DNA of 64,000 nucleotides from Sharpea azabuensis DSM 18934 (GCF_000702165.1 NZ_JNKU01000004.1:1-64000); one strand, 5' to 3'; positions 1-9,001 are shown, numbered from the stretch's first letter. Translations and numbers: made by a program. Notes: a model not told the origin generated them from the sequence alone.

Positions 1-76
1 TTCGATCAAACTCCACATTTTTGATCTTGATACAATTGACATTGAGGATAGATTTTAGTAATTTTTTAAGTGCCAT
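1..76 (-). CDS. N-terminus of probable ISL3-type transposase (partial)
   Basis: A reading frame starts with ATG at 76, has AAAGGA about 8 bases upstream, and stays open to the window edge (25 codons seen). It begins MALKKLLKSILNV and continues with a CIKIKNVEFD-like stretch. That pattern (basic start, 'LLKxILNV', then 'I..V..D') resembles the first residues of ISL3-family transposases, but the fragment is too short to prove it. Its start codon lies inside a 12-bp inverted repeat. The rest lies outside the window. Confidence 0.35.
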   Translation of the reverse strand, partial: MALKKLLKSILNVNCIKIKNVEFDR

Positions 77-122
77 ATGGTATTCCTTTCTAAGTTTGGA
101 CGCTATAGAAAATACCATATGG
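73..122. repeat. 12-bp inverted repeat around a start codon
   Basis: CCATATGGTATT at 73-84 is repeated inverted as AATACCATATGG at 111-122, with a 26-base loop. The left arm contains the start codon of the minus-strand frame, so in that transcript the start region could be paired. On the plus strand the right arm is followed by six T, so it could also act as a plus-strand terminator. Confidence 0.6.
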
Positions 123-218
123 TTTTTTATTTATCAAATCCTTCAATAATCACCGATAACTAAAGGAGATATTCATCATTTTTTATAACAATCTACCCAC
201 ACATAGTGCAGAAGAGTC

Positions 219-257
219 AAAAAAAACAACTATCAGTTATTTCACTAATAGTTGTTG
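219..257 (-). terminator. Rho-independent terminator of the flavoenzyme gene
   Basis: AACAACTAT (225-233) pairs with ATAGTTGTT (248-256) and the minus-strand transcript continues into a run of T. It lies seven bases after the stop codon of the OYE-family gene. Confidence 0.85.
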
Positions 258-263
258 AATAAT

Positions 264-2195
264 TTAAAGCTTAAGTGCTGCTTCCATTCCTTCTCTTGTT
301 GCAGTTATGGCATTACCTGCCTTAATAGCACCACCAACGACATATACTTCTTTACAGTTAGCTTTCGCAATGTCTTCAAGAGGGTTATAAGCCTTATATC
401 CAAATGCTGAGACGACCTGCACAGCTGGTAATGTTGCTGTATGACCATTTGCATCTTCGCCTACGACACCATCACTTGTAATTTCTTTGACTTTGAAATT
501 TGTATGTACTTGAACGCCTGATTCATGAAGCATATTCATGAGACATTCTCTTGTCATTGGCATCATATCATTAAGAATATCCTGCTGCATTTCAACGATT
601 GTAACTTGATGATTCTTTTCCTGCATATAATGAGCAGTTTCACCACCAACTTCACCACCACCACATACAACAACAGGACCATTCGCGATATCGACATGTC
701 CAAGTAATATATCTTCTGCATAGACTACTTGATCTAAATCCATGCCTTTAATTGGTGGTGTTAATGGTTTAGCACCAGTAGCTACAATAATGGCATCAGG
801 TTTTACTTCTTGAATAAGTTCTTCTGTTACTTCTGTATTGAGATGAACAGGAACATTGAGAGCTTCTAAATTAGCACGATATGAGGATGTCATTGTAGAG
901 AGTTCACCTTTTCCAATTGGATAAGCAGCTGATTTAAATTGACCACCAAGACTATCCTTTGCTTCAAAGAGTTCTACTTGATGACCTTTAATGGCAGCTG
1001 TTCTTGCAGCCATCAAACCTGCTGGTCCACCGCCAATAACCATAACCTTCTTAGGCTGATTTGTAGGAGTAAGATCACATTCATATTCTCTTCCTACTCT
1101 AGGATTGACAAGACATGTCACAGATTCATTTTTAAGTAATGGCCATTCACATCCCTGTAAGCAGCCAATGCAGTAATTAATCTGATCAAACTTTCCTTCT
1201 TTGGCTTTCTTAGGAAGATATGGGTCTGCTAAAGAACCTCTACCCATCGCAATAAAGTCACACTTTTCCATATCAAGTAGAATATCAGCCATACCTGGTT
1301 CATTAATTCTATTGGCGAGAATGACAGGAATGTTGACAACTTTCTTGACATTCATAGCGGTTTCCATATTAAGTGCATGTTCAGTAAACATAGGAGCAAT
1401 AATTTGTCTCACTGCTCTTGCTGCATAGACACCATTCGATACATGAATTGCGTCAAATCCTATTTGTTCTAGACGTCTGGCAAGCTGATATGTTTCAGCT
1501 TCAGTACGTCCCCCCTGGACATATTCATTACCTGAAATACGTACTTGAATAGGGAAATCACCAACTTGTTCACGCATTGCTTTGAGAATTTCTTCAACAA
1601 TACGTACTCTATTATCAAAGCATCCACCATATTCATCCGTTCTCTTATTGACATAAGGAGATAAGAATTCCGCAAGTAAATAGCCATGAGCACAATGAAG
1701 TTCGATACCATCAAAACCTGCTTCTTTACAACGCTTTGCAGCCATAGCAAAATCTTTTACTAATTGATGGATTTCTTCAATAGTCATTTCTCTTGCTAAA
1801 TCCATACACATTGGATCTTTAGTACCTGAAGGAGCTAAAGGCATGACATTCCCATTGATATTATGATTAGATTGTCTTCCTGGATGATACATCTGACAGA
1901 AAATTATTGAACCATGTTTATGAACACGTTTTGTAAGTTCTTTATTTAATTCAACATGCTCATCCTTCCATAAACCTGGTATTCTTTCATATCCTTTACC
2001 ATGTTCACATACAGCATAATCTTCAGTGATTAATAATCCCCAACCACCTCTTGCTTTCTCTTCCATATATTCCATATAACGTTCTGTTAAAAAGCCATTA
2101 GGTGTACAGTAGTTTGTGACCATTGCTGGTACAACAAGTCTATTTGGGATTTCAACATCACCAATATTCATTGGTGTAAATAATTTTGTAAACAT
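264..2195 (-). CDS. NADH:flavin oxidoreductase, old-yellow-enzyme / 2,4-dienoyl-CoA reductase type
   Basis: This is a flavoprotein of the FadH/BaiCD/enoate reductase group that reduces activated C=C bonds. The N-terminal half is the FMN TIM barrel (LFTPMNIG start, HCAHGYLLAEFLSPYVN active-site region). A 4Fe-4S cysteine cluster follows (NYCIGCLQGC and a later C about 12 residues on). The C-terminal half is an FAD/NAD(P)H disulfide-reductase-like fold with VIGGGPAG and VCGGGEVGGE. The frame can be extended upstream to 2216, but GGAGG sits 7 bases before the ATG at 2195 and the predicted transcription start is near 2216, so 2195 is the start (643 aa). The substrate cannot be read from sequence. 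The neighbouring MerR gene is the likely regulator. Confidence 0.9.
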   Translation of the reverse strand: MFTKLFTPMNIGDVEIPNRLVVPAMVTNYCTPNGFLTERYMEYMEEKARGGWGLLITEDYAVCEHGKGYERIPGLWKDEHVELNKELTKRVHKHGSIIFCQMYHPGRQSNHNINGNVMPLAPSGTKDPMCMDLAREMTIEEIHQLVKDFAMAAKRCKEAGFDGIELHCAHGYLLAEFLSPYVNKRTDEYGGCFDNRVRIVEEILKAMREQVGDFPIQVRISGNEYVQGGRTEAETYQLARRLEQIGFDAIHVSNGVYAARAVRQIIAPMFTEHALNMETAMNVKKVVNIPVILANRINEPGMADILLDMEKCDFIAMGRGSLADPYLPKKAKEGKFDQINYCIGCLQGCEWPLLKNESVTCLVNPRVGREYECDLTPTNQPKKVMVIGGGPAGLMAARTAAIKGHQVELFEAKDSLGGQFKSAAYPIGKGELSTMTSSYRANLEALNVPVHLNTEVTEELIQEVKPDAIIVATGAKPLTPPIKGMDLDQVVYAEDILLGHVDIANGPVVVCGGGEVGGETAHYMQEKNHQVTIVEMQQDILNDMMPMTRECLMNMLHESGVQVHTNFKVKEITSDGVVGEDANGHTATLPAVQVVSAFGYKAYNPLEDIAKANCKEVYVVGGAIKAGNAITATREGMEAALKL

Positions 2196-2222
2196 ATCTT
2201 TTCCTCCACATTTCACATCTTA

Positions 2223-2253
2223 AGTATAAGGTATGAAATATTATGAAGGTCAA
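2223..2253 (-). promoter_or_regulatory. MerR-type promoter with 19-bp spacer
   Basis: On the minus strand, TTGACC (248-253 of the 2200s) and TATACT (2223-2228) are separated by exactly 19 bases. This over-long spacer is the hallmark of promoters activated by MerR-family proteins. The spacer contains TTCATA twice. Just upstream, TTTCACA/TGTGAAA (2262-2283) forms another inverted repeat. It drives the flavoenzyme gene. Confidence 0.7.
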
Positions 2254-2336
2254 GAGAGATTTTTCACATGTATTCTTGTGAAATATTCCTAATTCTTGAA
2301 TTATTTGGATAAAAAAGTATGAAAGTATTTGAGGGT

Positions 2337-3131
2337 TTACTGTTCTACAGGTATTTGTATTTCCATTACTCTACTAAACTTTCCTGCCTCATAACCACGC
2401 CCAATTATTACTCCACGCACCTCTCCATTAATAATATAGTGGTTTTCTTCCACATATTTCATAATAGAAGAAAGTGATGCAGAGCTAAATGAACCAATTG
2501 CTCCCATATCTATTGTTGTGCATATACATAAACCACCCTTTAATTCCTTAAACTGATTATATTGTATATCTAAGTCTTTAATATCTTGTTGATCAAAGCC
2601 AAAATACCAATTCTCTTGGTTCTCTTTAAATAAACAGAGAGATTCTGCAAAGGCCATATGATTATTGCTGTTAAGCATTTGTGATGTTTCCTGATCAAAC
2701 GCTATACGACTATATTGTTCATGATGACTATGACAAATAGAAATTAATTTGTAATGATTTATTTTACGGAAATAGTAATGACCAATATTATATCTTGCAC
2801 TTTGTGCTCTTTGTGTTAGCTCATGAATATGTCTTTCCAGGATCATTTTATATGCAATCTCTTTTCTAAGACTACTTTCATATTTTTCAAGATATCCAGC
2901 ATAGTTTTCCATATAATTATTTGAAAGCATTTCTGCAATATCGGCAACATGGAAATTCATAGCTTGATATTGAACAATTTCAAAAAGCAAGAAGATATCC
3001 ATCTCATCATAAACACGATAATTATTCTCATCAATACGCTTAGGATGCAATACGCCCTTCTTCTCATAATAACGTAACATCTCTTTTGAGATATTAAACA
3101 TCTTTGAAACTTCACCTATTTTATAATTCAT
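2337..3131 (-). CDS. MerR-family transcriptional regulator
   Basis: Residues 1-70 form the MerR winged helix (YKIGEVSKMFNISKEMLRYYEKKG), then a helical dimerisation segment, then about 150 residues that end in a basic/hydrophobic strand pattern (VMEIQIPVE) like GyrI-type effector-binding domains. This is the BmrR/TipA-like layout of a ligand-sensing activator. A GTG start nine bases upstream is possible, but ATG at 3131 has GGTG at good distance. It is followed by the flavoenzyme gene, whose promoter has a 19-bp spacer, so local control is likely. The effector is unknown. Confidence 0.85.
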   Translation of the reverse strand: MNYKIGEVSKMFNISKEMLRYYEKKGVLHPKRIDENNYRVYDEMDIFLLFEIVQYQAMNFHVADIAEMLSNNYMENYAGYLEKYESSLRKEIAYKMILERHIHELTQRAQSARYNIGHYYFRKINHYKLISICHSHHEQYSRIAFDQETSQMLNSNNHMAFAESLCLFKENQENWYFGFDQQDIKDLDIQYNQFKELKGGLCICTTIDMGAIGSFSSASLSSIMKYVEENHYIINGEVRGVIIGRGYEAGKFSRVMEIQIPVEQ

Positions 3132-3167
3132 TATAATCACCGTTATTATTATAGCTAATTCATGTAC

Positions 3168-3195
3168 AAAAAAGGAAGATAGAAACCTATCTCCC
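3168..3195 (-). terminator. Terminator of the tagO-like gene
   Basis: On the minus strand, GGGAGATAG, a GTTT loop and CTATCTTCC (one G-U pair) are followed by six T. The stem touches the last base of the stop codon at 3195. Confidence 0.85.
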
Positions 3196-4910
3196 TAATC
3201 ATCATTTGTTTTTACATATGGTCCATTATAACTATATGACACAACATAATATTTATGATTCTTATCAATCAATCTTACTGTCACACTCATATCTTTTGTA
3301 TCCAGTATTTGACTCTTATGATTAAATTTTAAATGTAAAATGACATCATAATAATTATAGTCTTCTAAGCCAGCTAGCTTTGTTTCACTCTCAGTATTTG
3401 AGAGTACTTCATAAGCAACAATATTATCTGTATTCTTGCCATCAATTATTAATTTATTGACTGTAGCATAATAATCCTTTTTTGCATAATCCTGGAAATC
3501 GGATAACTTGTCTTGATAGAAATAGTTTATTCCACCAATTTCATCTTTTTCCTTGTTTTTAAGAGAATAGAAATCCGCTGCAAAGTATGCTGCAACATAT
3601 TCACGAAGAGCTGTTCGATCACGCGTACTTTCGATATCTTTGTAGATTGTTTTCATTAATTCCGTGCCATCAGTCACTTCGACATATGTAATTGGTTTGA
3701 TCTTTGGACCTGTATCTCTATGGTAATATTGATAACCGTAATAACTTGCGATTACAACAGCGACAACTAATAATAAATATTTCAGCTTCCCTCTTAGATT
3801 TCTTACAATCTTGCGATATGGCTCACTTTCTTTAATCTTTGGTAAATCATCACGATGTAAGAAAATATTAATAATAGTCAACAATGGTTTATATTTTCTT
3901 GAAATCATATTGGTATATTCTACAAAGATTTCAAAGACGATCAATAAAGTAATAAAGAGAATTCTTGCATAATCAGGATGATTAATATTCAAGTATGAGC
4001 ATAAGGAGAAAAGTGCTGTTGCTGCATAGAGAATAAGTACAGATTTTGTTTGTCCTAATTCTAAGGAGAACATGAGCTTATGATGTAAATGCCCACGGTC
4101 TGCTTCATCAAAGCGTTTATGATGAACTTTTCTTCTTATAATTGCTATAAGCGTATCCATAATTGGTACTGCTAATACAACTATTGGTGCACCTAATGTA
4201 AAGAATGTTGATCCCTTATAGCCAAAGCCAAGTAAAGAAATAACGGAAATCATGAAGCCAATAAAGAGTGCTCCACAATCCCCCATAAAGATCTTTGCTG
4301 GATGAAAGTTATAAAGAAGAAAGCCTGTTATACTACCAGCTAAAAGCATACTTAATGAAGCAATATCACTTCGCCCCGTACTGATTGAAGTAAAGGTAAT
4401 TGTCACAAGTACTATAATTGATATACCAGCACATAATCCATCCAAACCATCAATTAAGTTAACAGCGTTTGTTATTCCAATAATCCATCCTATTGTAATA
4501 ATAATTGCAAGGACTGTTGAGATATTTGTTGGAACATTAGGTATCATGAAGTCTTTGAGTGATATACCACCATAGAGAATAACCACTAATGCTGCTAAGA
4601 CTTGCCCAGCTACCTTTGCTTTTGGCGGTAGTTCATGAATATCATCATAAAAGCCTACCAAGAAGATAATGAATCCACCAATAAGTACGGAATTAATCTG
4701 AACATCCGTCTTTAAAAAGATCATTGCTCCAATAAGAAAAGCTATGTAAATGGCATAGCCTCCAGTTCGAGGAATAATACCATGATGTATGGTTCGTTTA
4801 TTCTCGTGAGCAATAATTCCCATGTTTCTTGTAACCTTTCCAACTAACGGGACTAGAAGTGCCGAAATGATAAAGGTCACTAGAAATGATAATATTGTAT
4901 GTATAGACAT
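3195..4910 (-). CDS. tagO: Undecaprenyl-phosphate GlcNAc-1-phosphate transferase (TagO/WecA type) with extra C-terminal domain
   Basis: This membrane enzyme starts teichoic-acid or other wall-glycan synthesis by moving a HexNAc-1-phosphate to undecaprenyl phosphate. Residues 1 to about 330 form the multi-pass GT4 fold with the family motifs FYDDIHELPPKAK, NLIDGLDGLCAG, FMGDCGALF and GHLHHKL. Family members are usually about 350 residues. This one has 571, adding a cytoplasmic linker, one further membrane segment (about 378-396) and a 175-residue tail, probably outside the cell, that I do not recognise. ATG at 4910 has AAAGGAG at 8 bases. It ends in its own terminator. Confidence 0.85.
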   Translation of the reverse strand: MSIHTILSFLVTFIISALLVPLVGKVTRNMGIIAHENKRTIHHGIIPRTGGYAIYIAFLIGAMIFLKTDVQINSVLIGGFIIFLVGFYDDIHELPPKAKVAGQVLAALVVILYGGISLKDFMIPNVPTNISTVLAIIITIGWIIGITNAVNLIDGLDGLCAGISIIVLVTITFTSISTGRSDIASLSMLLAGSITGFLLYNFHPAKIFMGDCGALFIGFMISVISLLGFGYKGSTFFTLGAPIVVLAVPIMDTLIAIIRRKVHHKRFDEADRGHLHHKLMFSLELGQTKSVLILYAATALFSLCSYLNINHPDYARILFITLLIVFEIFVEYTNMISRKYKPLLTIINIFLHRDDLPKIKESEPYRKIVRNLRGKLKYLLLVVAVVIASYYGYQYYHRDTGPKIKPITYVEVTDGTELMKTIYKDIESTRDRTALREYVAAYFAADFYSLKNKEKDEIGGINYFYQDKLSDFQDYAKKDYYATVNKLIIDGKNTDNIVAYEVLSNTESETKLAGLEDYNYYDVILHLKFNHKSQILDTKDMSVTVRLIDKNHKYYVVSYSYNGPYVKTNDD

Positions 4911-4974
4911 GTAAATAGCTCCTTTAATGACATCATTATAATATATTTATTATGAAAATGGTACTTCTATTCTA

Positions 4975-5002
4975 TTGAGCATAATCACCTCAATGTTATA
5001 AT
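4975..5002 (+). promoter_or_regulatory. Promoter of mupG
   Basis: TTGAGC (4975-4980), a 16-base spacer and a perfect TATAAT (4997-5002) stand 25 bases before the start codon. Confidence 0.7.
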
Positions 5003-5026
5003 TTAGATATATATAGGAGGAAAAAA

Positions 5027-6118
5027 ATGCATAGACTAGGTATTTCCGTTTATCCAGAAAAGTCTTCAAAAGAAGAAATTTATAACTATCTCACATTAGC
5101 ATCTCACTATGGCTTTACTAGAATTTTTACATGTTTACTTTCTGTTACGAAATCAGCTGATGAAATGATGCAAGATTTTACTGAATTTATGAATCAAGCT
5201 CATCAACTTGGCTTTGAAGTTGCTGTTGACACAAACCCTGAAGTTTTTAAGAAGCTCAATGCTTCATATAATAACTTAGAACCTTTTGCAAAAATGGGTG
5301 TTGATATACTTCGCCTTGATGGTTCATTTGGAACAGCGCAAGATATCGAAATCACACACAACCCCTATCATATCAAAATTGAATTCAATGGTTCTGTTGA
5401 TCAAGGTGCAGGATTAATGGTCGAACATGGTGCCAATCGCGAACAAATGACTATTTGCCATAATTTTTATCCTGAACGCTATTCTGGATTAGATTGGGAT
5501 CTGTTCAACAAGCTCAATAAACATTGGAAATCATACAACTTGACAACTGCTGCTTTTGTTAGTTCCAATGCTGTAAAAACACATGGTCCTTGGAATGTTT
5601 TTTGTGGTCTACCTACTGTCGAAATAATGCGTGGTCTACCAATTGATTTACAAGCAAGATACTATCTTGCAACTGGACTAGTAGATGATATTATCATCGG
5701 TAATGCCTTTGCAACAGAAGAAGAACTGAAAGCTTTATCTGAAGTAGAGATGCATTGTATAAGTTTAAAAATTGATGAAGAAGAAAGTATGACGGATATT
5801 GATCGTGCTATTGTTTATGACTACGCTCCACATTGGGATCGTCATGATCATTCATCCTATTTTCTAAGAAGCTCTATGGTCCGCCTTCTCTACAAAGATA
5901 CTTCTATACCACCTGTTCCCTATAAGCAGGATCATTTTAAGAAAGGTGATATTCTTATTGTCAATGACAATCTTGCTCACTATCGTGGTGAGCTTGAAAT
6001 AGCTTTGAGAGACATTCCTAATGATGGTGAACGGAATTGTGTTGGTCATGTGAAGGAAGAAGAACTCATGCTTCTTGATTATATTCAGCCTGGTGCTTAT
6101 TTTAAAATGTTAAAGTAA
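5027..6118 (+). CDS. mupG: 6-phospho-N-acetylmuramidase, MupG family (DUF871)
   Basis: A 363-residue protein with the TIM-barrel start typical of MupG/DUF871 (MHRLGISVYPEKSS, then YGFTRIFTCLLS) and a small C-terminal cyclophilin-like domain (GDILIVNDNLAHYRGE). MupG splits MurNAc-6-phosphate-GlcNAc taken up during wall recycling into MurNAc-6-phosphate and GlcNAc in the cytoplasm. AGGAGG lies 6 bases before the ATG. It is a single-gene unit with its own promoter and terminator. The usual partners murQ and a MurNAc PTS are not beside it. Confidence 0.85.
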   Translation: MHRLGISVYPEKSSKEEIYNYLTLASHYGFTRIFTCLLSVTKSADEMMQDFTEFMNQAHQLGFEVAVDTNPEVFKKLNASYNNLEPFAKMGVDILRLDGSFGTAQDIEITHNPYHIKIEFNGSVDQGAGLMVEHGANREQMTICHNFYPERYSGLDWDLFNKLNKHWKSYNLTTAAFVSSNAVKTHGPWNVFCGLPTVEIMRGLPIDLQARYYLATGLVDDIIIGNAFATEEELKALSEVEMHCISLKIDEEESMTDIDRAIVYDYAPHWDRHDHSSYFLRSSMVRLLYKDTSIPPVPYKQDHFKKGDILIVNDNLAHYRGELEIALRDIPNDGERNCVGHVKEEELMLLDYIQPGAYFKMLK

Positions 6119-6122
6119 TTAA

Positions 6123-6146
6123 AAAGATGCTCGTTTGAGCATCTTT
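6123..6146. terminator. Bidirectional terminator between mupG and the DUF2812 gene
   Basis: AAAGATGCTC, a GTTT loop and GAGCATCTTT form a perfect 10-bp stem with T-rich ends on both strands, between two convergent genes. Confidence 0.85.
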
Positions 6147-6149
6147 TCA

Positions 6150-6755
6150 CTATTTTATGAAATATAATGATATGGCTATTGCAAACCAAGTGATTATCCC
6201 TGCTAATACACATATTGGGTAATATAGAGTATTCTTTGTTTCACGTGTAACATGTATCCAATTGAATAAAGATAATAACGCAAAGATTGAAGCAAAGCTT
6301 ACGACAATAATCATATCCGCCTTACTAAGCTTAAACATAAAGAACGAAAAGAGAATAAAGCCAAACATCATCGCCCAGGCAATCACATTATTCCTATATC
6401 TTTTAGAAAAGATTGTTTTAATGGCTTCATCTTTCTTTGCTTGTTTTTCTCTTTCTAAAGGACGATCTTTCGTTGTTGTAAAGATGTTGAACTTGAGGAA
6501 GTGATTTTTATAGTCCCATCCATTCTTTCTATATTTCTTTATTTCTGAATTTTTCGGCATGCTATAAGGTGTTTTTTTCTTAAACTCTTCTAAATTAAAA
6601 TCAACTAAATAATGAACAGGTTTATCTGTCTTGGAAAATTTAAATAGACGTGTGAAGTAGATATCTTCCAGCATATATCCCTTCTCACCTATTTTATTTA
6701 ATCGATCCTGTAATGTTTTATAATCATCCTCTGGAACTAGAATCATTCTAAACAT
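6150..6755 (-). CDS. DUF2812 domain membrane protein
   Basis: The first 100 residues follow the DUF2812 pattern (LVPEDDYKTLQDRLNKIGEKGYMLE, a '..YLVDFN' strand). Three hydrophobic segments make up the C-terminal half (about 125-200). Function is unknown; DUF2812 proteins often accompany PadR regulators, which are not seen here. GGAGG lies 8 bases before the ATG. It follows the HAD gene by 49 bases on the same strand, so the two may be co-transcribed. A one-mismatch parS site lies inside it. Confidence 0.7.
   Translation of the reverse strand: MFRMILVPEDDYKTLQDRLNKIGEKGYMLEDIYFTRLFKFSKTDKPVHYLVDFNLEEFKKKTPYSMPKNSEIKKYRKNGWDYKNHFLKFNIFTTTKDRPLEREKQAKKDEAIKTIFSKRYRNNVIAWAMMFGFILFSFFMFKLSKADMIIVVSFASIFALLSLFNWIHVTRETKNTLYYPICVLAGIITWFAIAISLYFIK
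6237..6252. promoter_or_regulatory. parS: parS-like site (one mismatch)
   Basis: TGTTTCACGTGTAACA matches the 16-bp ParB site TGTTTCACGTGAAACA at 15 of 16 positions. It is inside the DUF2812 gene. Perfect copies lie at 10217 and 12986. Confidence 0.65.
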
Positions 6756-6804
6756 TGCTATTACCTCCAGTACTCTATGATAATATCATTAAAACTGTCT
6801 ATCT

Positions 6805-7587
6805 TCAATCTAATAAAAACAGACGCTTTAGTTCTTTCGCAACACCATTATCATAAACAGATTCACAAATAAATTCAGCTTGTCTCTTTAAATCTTCACT
6901 AGCATTTTTCATTGCTATTGGATGAGCAACTGCTTCAAACATTCCAATATCATTTGCTCCATCACCAAATGCATAACTGTCATTTAATGATAAATGCAAA
7001 TACTGTATTACATTTTTAATAGCAGTCCCCTTATTTACATCTCTTCTTGAAATCTCTGCTACACCACTTCCACTAGGCAACATTATGAAAAATTCATCAC
7101 CTAATATTTCTACAAAGGTTTTGTATTGCTCTTCTGATTCTGGATGTAGTTCAATCTTAACGATATGATCAATGACATCTTCATTATGAAAATCAGTTAT
7201 GAAGTGTGTAGGATCAACATGAGCCATCGGATAAAATTTACGTAAGTAAGAACAGTCCTTACGTAAATAACCTTCATTTTCAGTCAATAAGATATATTCA
7301 ATATGATGTGAATCACAATAGTGAAGAAGTTGTTTAACTGGATCTATAGGCAAATACTTATTGGTTATCATTTTATCTTCGAAAACTACCGTTGCGCCAT
7401 TCGCAAGTATATATCCATCAAAGCTAATATCTAGAACATCCTGATTCAAAAAGCTAATTGGTCTTCCACTGGCAATAAAGCAATAATGTCCTCTTTTTTG
7501 TGTTTCTTTAATTGCATCTATGACTTCTTGATGAATCTTTGTGCCATCAAAAATCGTTCCATCTATATCAAAAAATATTGCGCTCAT
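6805..7587 (-). CDS. HAD-IIB (Cof-type) phosphatase
   Basis: A 260-residue protein with HAD motif I FFDIDGTIFDG at the start, a Cof-type C2 cap, and motif IV YAFGDGANDIGMFEA near residue 205. Such enzymes dephosphorylate sugar phosphates or flavin precursors in the cytoplasm; the substrate is not evident. AGGAG precedes the ATG. The DUF2812 gene follows on the same strand. Confidence 0.85.
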   Translation of the reverse strand: MSAIFFDIDGTIFDGTKIHQEVIDAIKETQKRGHYCFIASGRPISFLNQDVLDISFDGYILANGATVVFEDKMITNKYLPIDPVKQLLHYCDSHHIEYILLTENEGYLRKDCSYLRKFYPMAHVDPTHFITDFHNEDVIDHIVKIELHPESEEQYKTFVEILGDEFFIMLPSGSGVAEISRRDVNKGTAIKNVIQYLHLSLNDSYAFGDGANDIGMFEAVAHPIAMKNASEDLKRQAEFICESVYDNGVAKELKRLFLLD

Positions 7588-7614
7588 AATAATCTCCTAA
7601 AATGAAAATAAACA

Positions 7615-7640
7615 AAAAGATGACCCGAAAGTCATCTTTT
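7615..7640 (-). terminator. Terminator of mreB
   Basis: AAAAGATGAC and GTCATCTTTT form a 10-bp stem around CCGAAA, with T-rich sequence after it on the minus strand, four bases past the mreB stop. Confidence 0.85.
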
Positions 7641-7643
7641 ATA

Positions 7644-8633
7644 TTACTGTAAGTATTCTGTGTTTTCAAGCATTACGCCGCAACCTTCAGCGACACAATC
7701 AAGAGGTTCATCAGCTACAAATACAGGTACTAATAAACGTCTTTCCATGAACTTATCTAAGTTCTTTAATAATGCTCCACCACCAGTTAAGAAGATACCC
7801 TTGTTGACGATATCAGCTGATAATTCTGGAGGTGTCTGTTCAAGAACCTGTTTAGATGAGATTAAGATTGTTTCACAAGTTTCCTTTAATGCTTCCTGTG
7901 TTTCAGTTTCATTCATTGTGATTGTCTTAGGTAAACCAGTAACTAAGTCTCTACCGCGAACTTCGAAAGTATTAGATTCATCAGCATCTACAGCACATCC
8001 AATATTAACCTTGATTTCTTCAGCAGTAGATTCACCGATTAATAACTTATACTTATCTTTTACATACTTAATAATATCCTGGTCCATCTTGTCACCAGCA
8101 ATCTTTAATGACTGTGATGTAACAATATCACCTAATGATAATACTGCGATATCAGTAGTACCACCACCAATATCAATAACCATATTACCAGATGGTTTAG
8201 AAATATCTAAGCCAGCTCCAATAGCAGCAACTTTTGGTTCTTCTTCGATATATACTTTCTTTGCTCCACATCTTAAAGCTACGTCCTGGATGGCACTCTT
8301 TTCAATTGAAGTGATATTTGATGGACAGCAAATCAAGATTGTTGGTCTTGAGAAGATACCTTTTAAATTTAATTTATTGATAAAGTGAGTCAGCATAATT
8401 TCAGTAATCTGGAAATCTGCAATAACACCATCCTTCAAAGGACGAATGGCTTGAAGCTTACCAGGAGTTTTACCGAGCATTTCACGTGCTTCTTCACCAA
8501 CAGCAACCGGTCTATTAGTCTCAGTATTGATTGTGACTACGCTTGGTTCATTAACTACAATTCCTTCACCTTTTACATAAATTAGGATGTTTGCAGTACC
8601 AAGGTCAATACCGATTTCTTTTGATAATTTCAT
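7644..8633 (-). CDS. mreB: Rod-shape actin homologue MreB/Mbl
   Basis: Bacterial actin that guides lateral cell-wall synthesis at the inner membrane face. At 329 residues it is close to family length and has phosphate-1 GIDLGTANILIYVKG, phosphate-2 IDIGGGTTDIAV and adenosine motif LTGGGALL. The ATG has AGGAGG at 8 bases. mreC and mreD are not adjacent, as is common for the Mbl/MreBH paralogues. The DUF1146 gene upstream matches the mbl neighbourhood of Bacillus, so Mbl is the likelier paralogue. Confidence 0.9.
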   Translation of the reverse strand: MKLSKEIGIDLGTANILIYVKGEGIVVNEPSVVTINTETNRPVAVGEEAREMLGKTPGKLQAIRPLKDGVIADFQITEIMLTHFINKLNLKGIFSRPTILICCPSNITSIEKSAIQDVALRCGAKKVYIEEEPKVAAIGAGLDISKPSGNMVIDIGGGTTDIAVLSLGDIVTSQSLKIAGDKMDQDIIKYVKDKYKLLIGESTAEEIKVNIGCAVDADESNTFEVRGRDLVTGLPKTITMNETETQEALKETCETILISSKQVLEQTPPELSADIVNKGIFLTGGGALLKNLDKFMERRLLVPVFVADEPLDCVAEGCGVMLENTEYLQ

Positions 8634-8705
8634 CTTTTTTTCCTCCTATAATGCATTCTTATTGTACCCTTATGTTTTTTGTAAATCAAGCAAATTATTT
8701 GCTTG

Positions 8706-8912
8706 TTACAAATGACTACTGAAGGTACCAAAACTCAAAATAAATTGGGCAAATAAATACCCAAATACACAAGATGCCATTATATAAAATAGATAGAATT
8801 CTTTCTGTTTTCCTTTTCTTAAAAAACGATCAAAATGAAAACAATTCAATGCAATCATGGCTAGAAAAATGGAAATAATATAAACAATTAAATTAACTGC
8901 ATAATATGTCAT
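8706..8912 (-). CDS. DUF1146 family small membrane protein (YwzB-like)
   Basis: 68 residues with two membrane segments (about 5-24 and 40-62) separated by the basic FDRFLRKGK linker, as in B. subtilis YwzB. In Bacillus ywzB lies between the ATP-synthase operon and murAA, not far from mbl. Here it stands just upstream of mreB/mbl. AGGTG is 7 bases before the ATG. Function unknown. Confidence 0.7.
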   Translation of the reverse strand: MTYYAVNLIVYIISIFLAMIALNCFHFDRFLRKGKQKEFYLFYIMASCVFGYLFAQFILSFGTFSSHL

Positions 8913-9001
8913 GACATATCACCTACCTCTAAATATTTTACAACCTTAAATTTAACATATATACTAGTTACAGTTAAGAATGAAAAGGAGAATTTGAATA
9001 T

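Noticed and set aside
8478-8493. CACGTG-centred string in mreB as a parS
   Set aside because: Outside TTTCACGTG it has six mismatches to the 16-bp consensus.
8660-8710. Hairpin CAAGCAAAT/ATTTGCTTG between DUF1146 and mreB as terminator
   Set aside because: No T run follows on either strand, so I do not call it a terminator.
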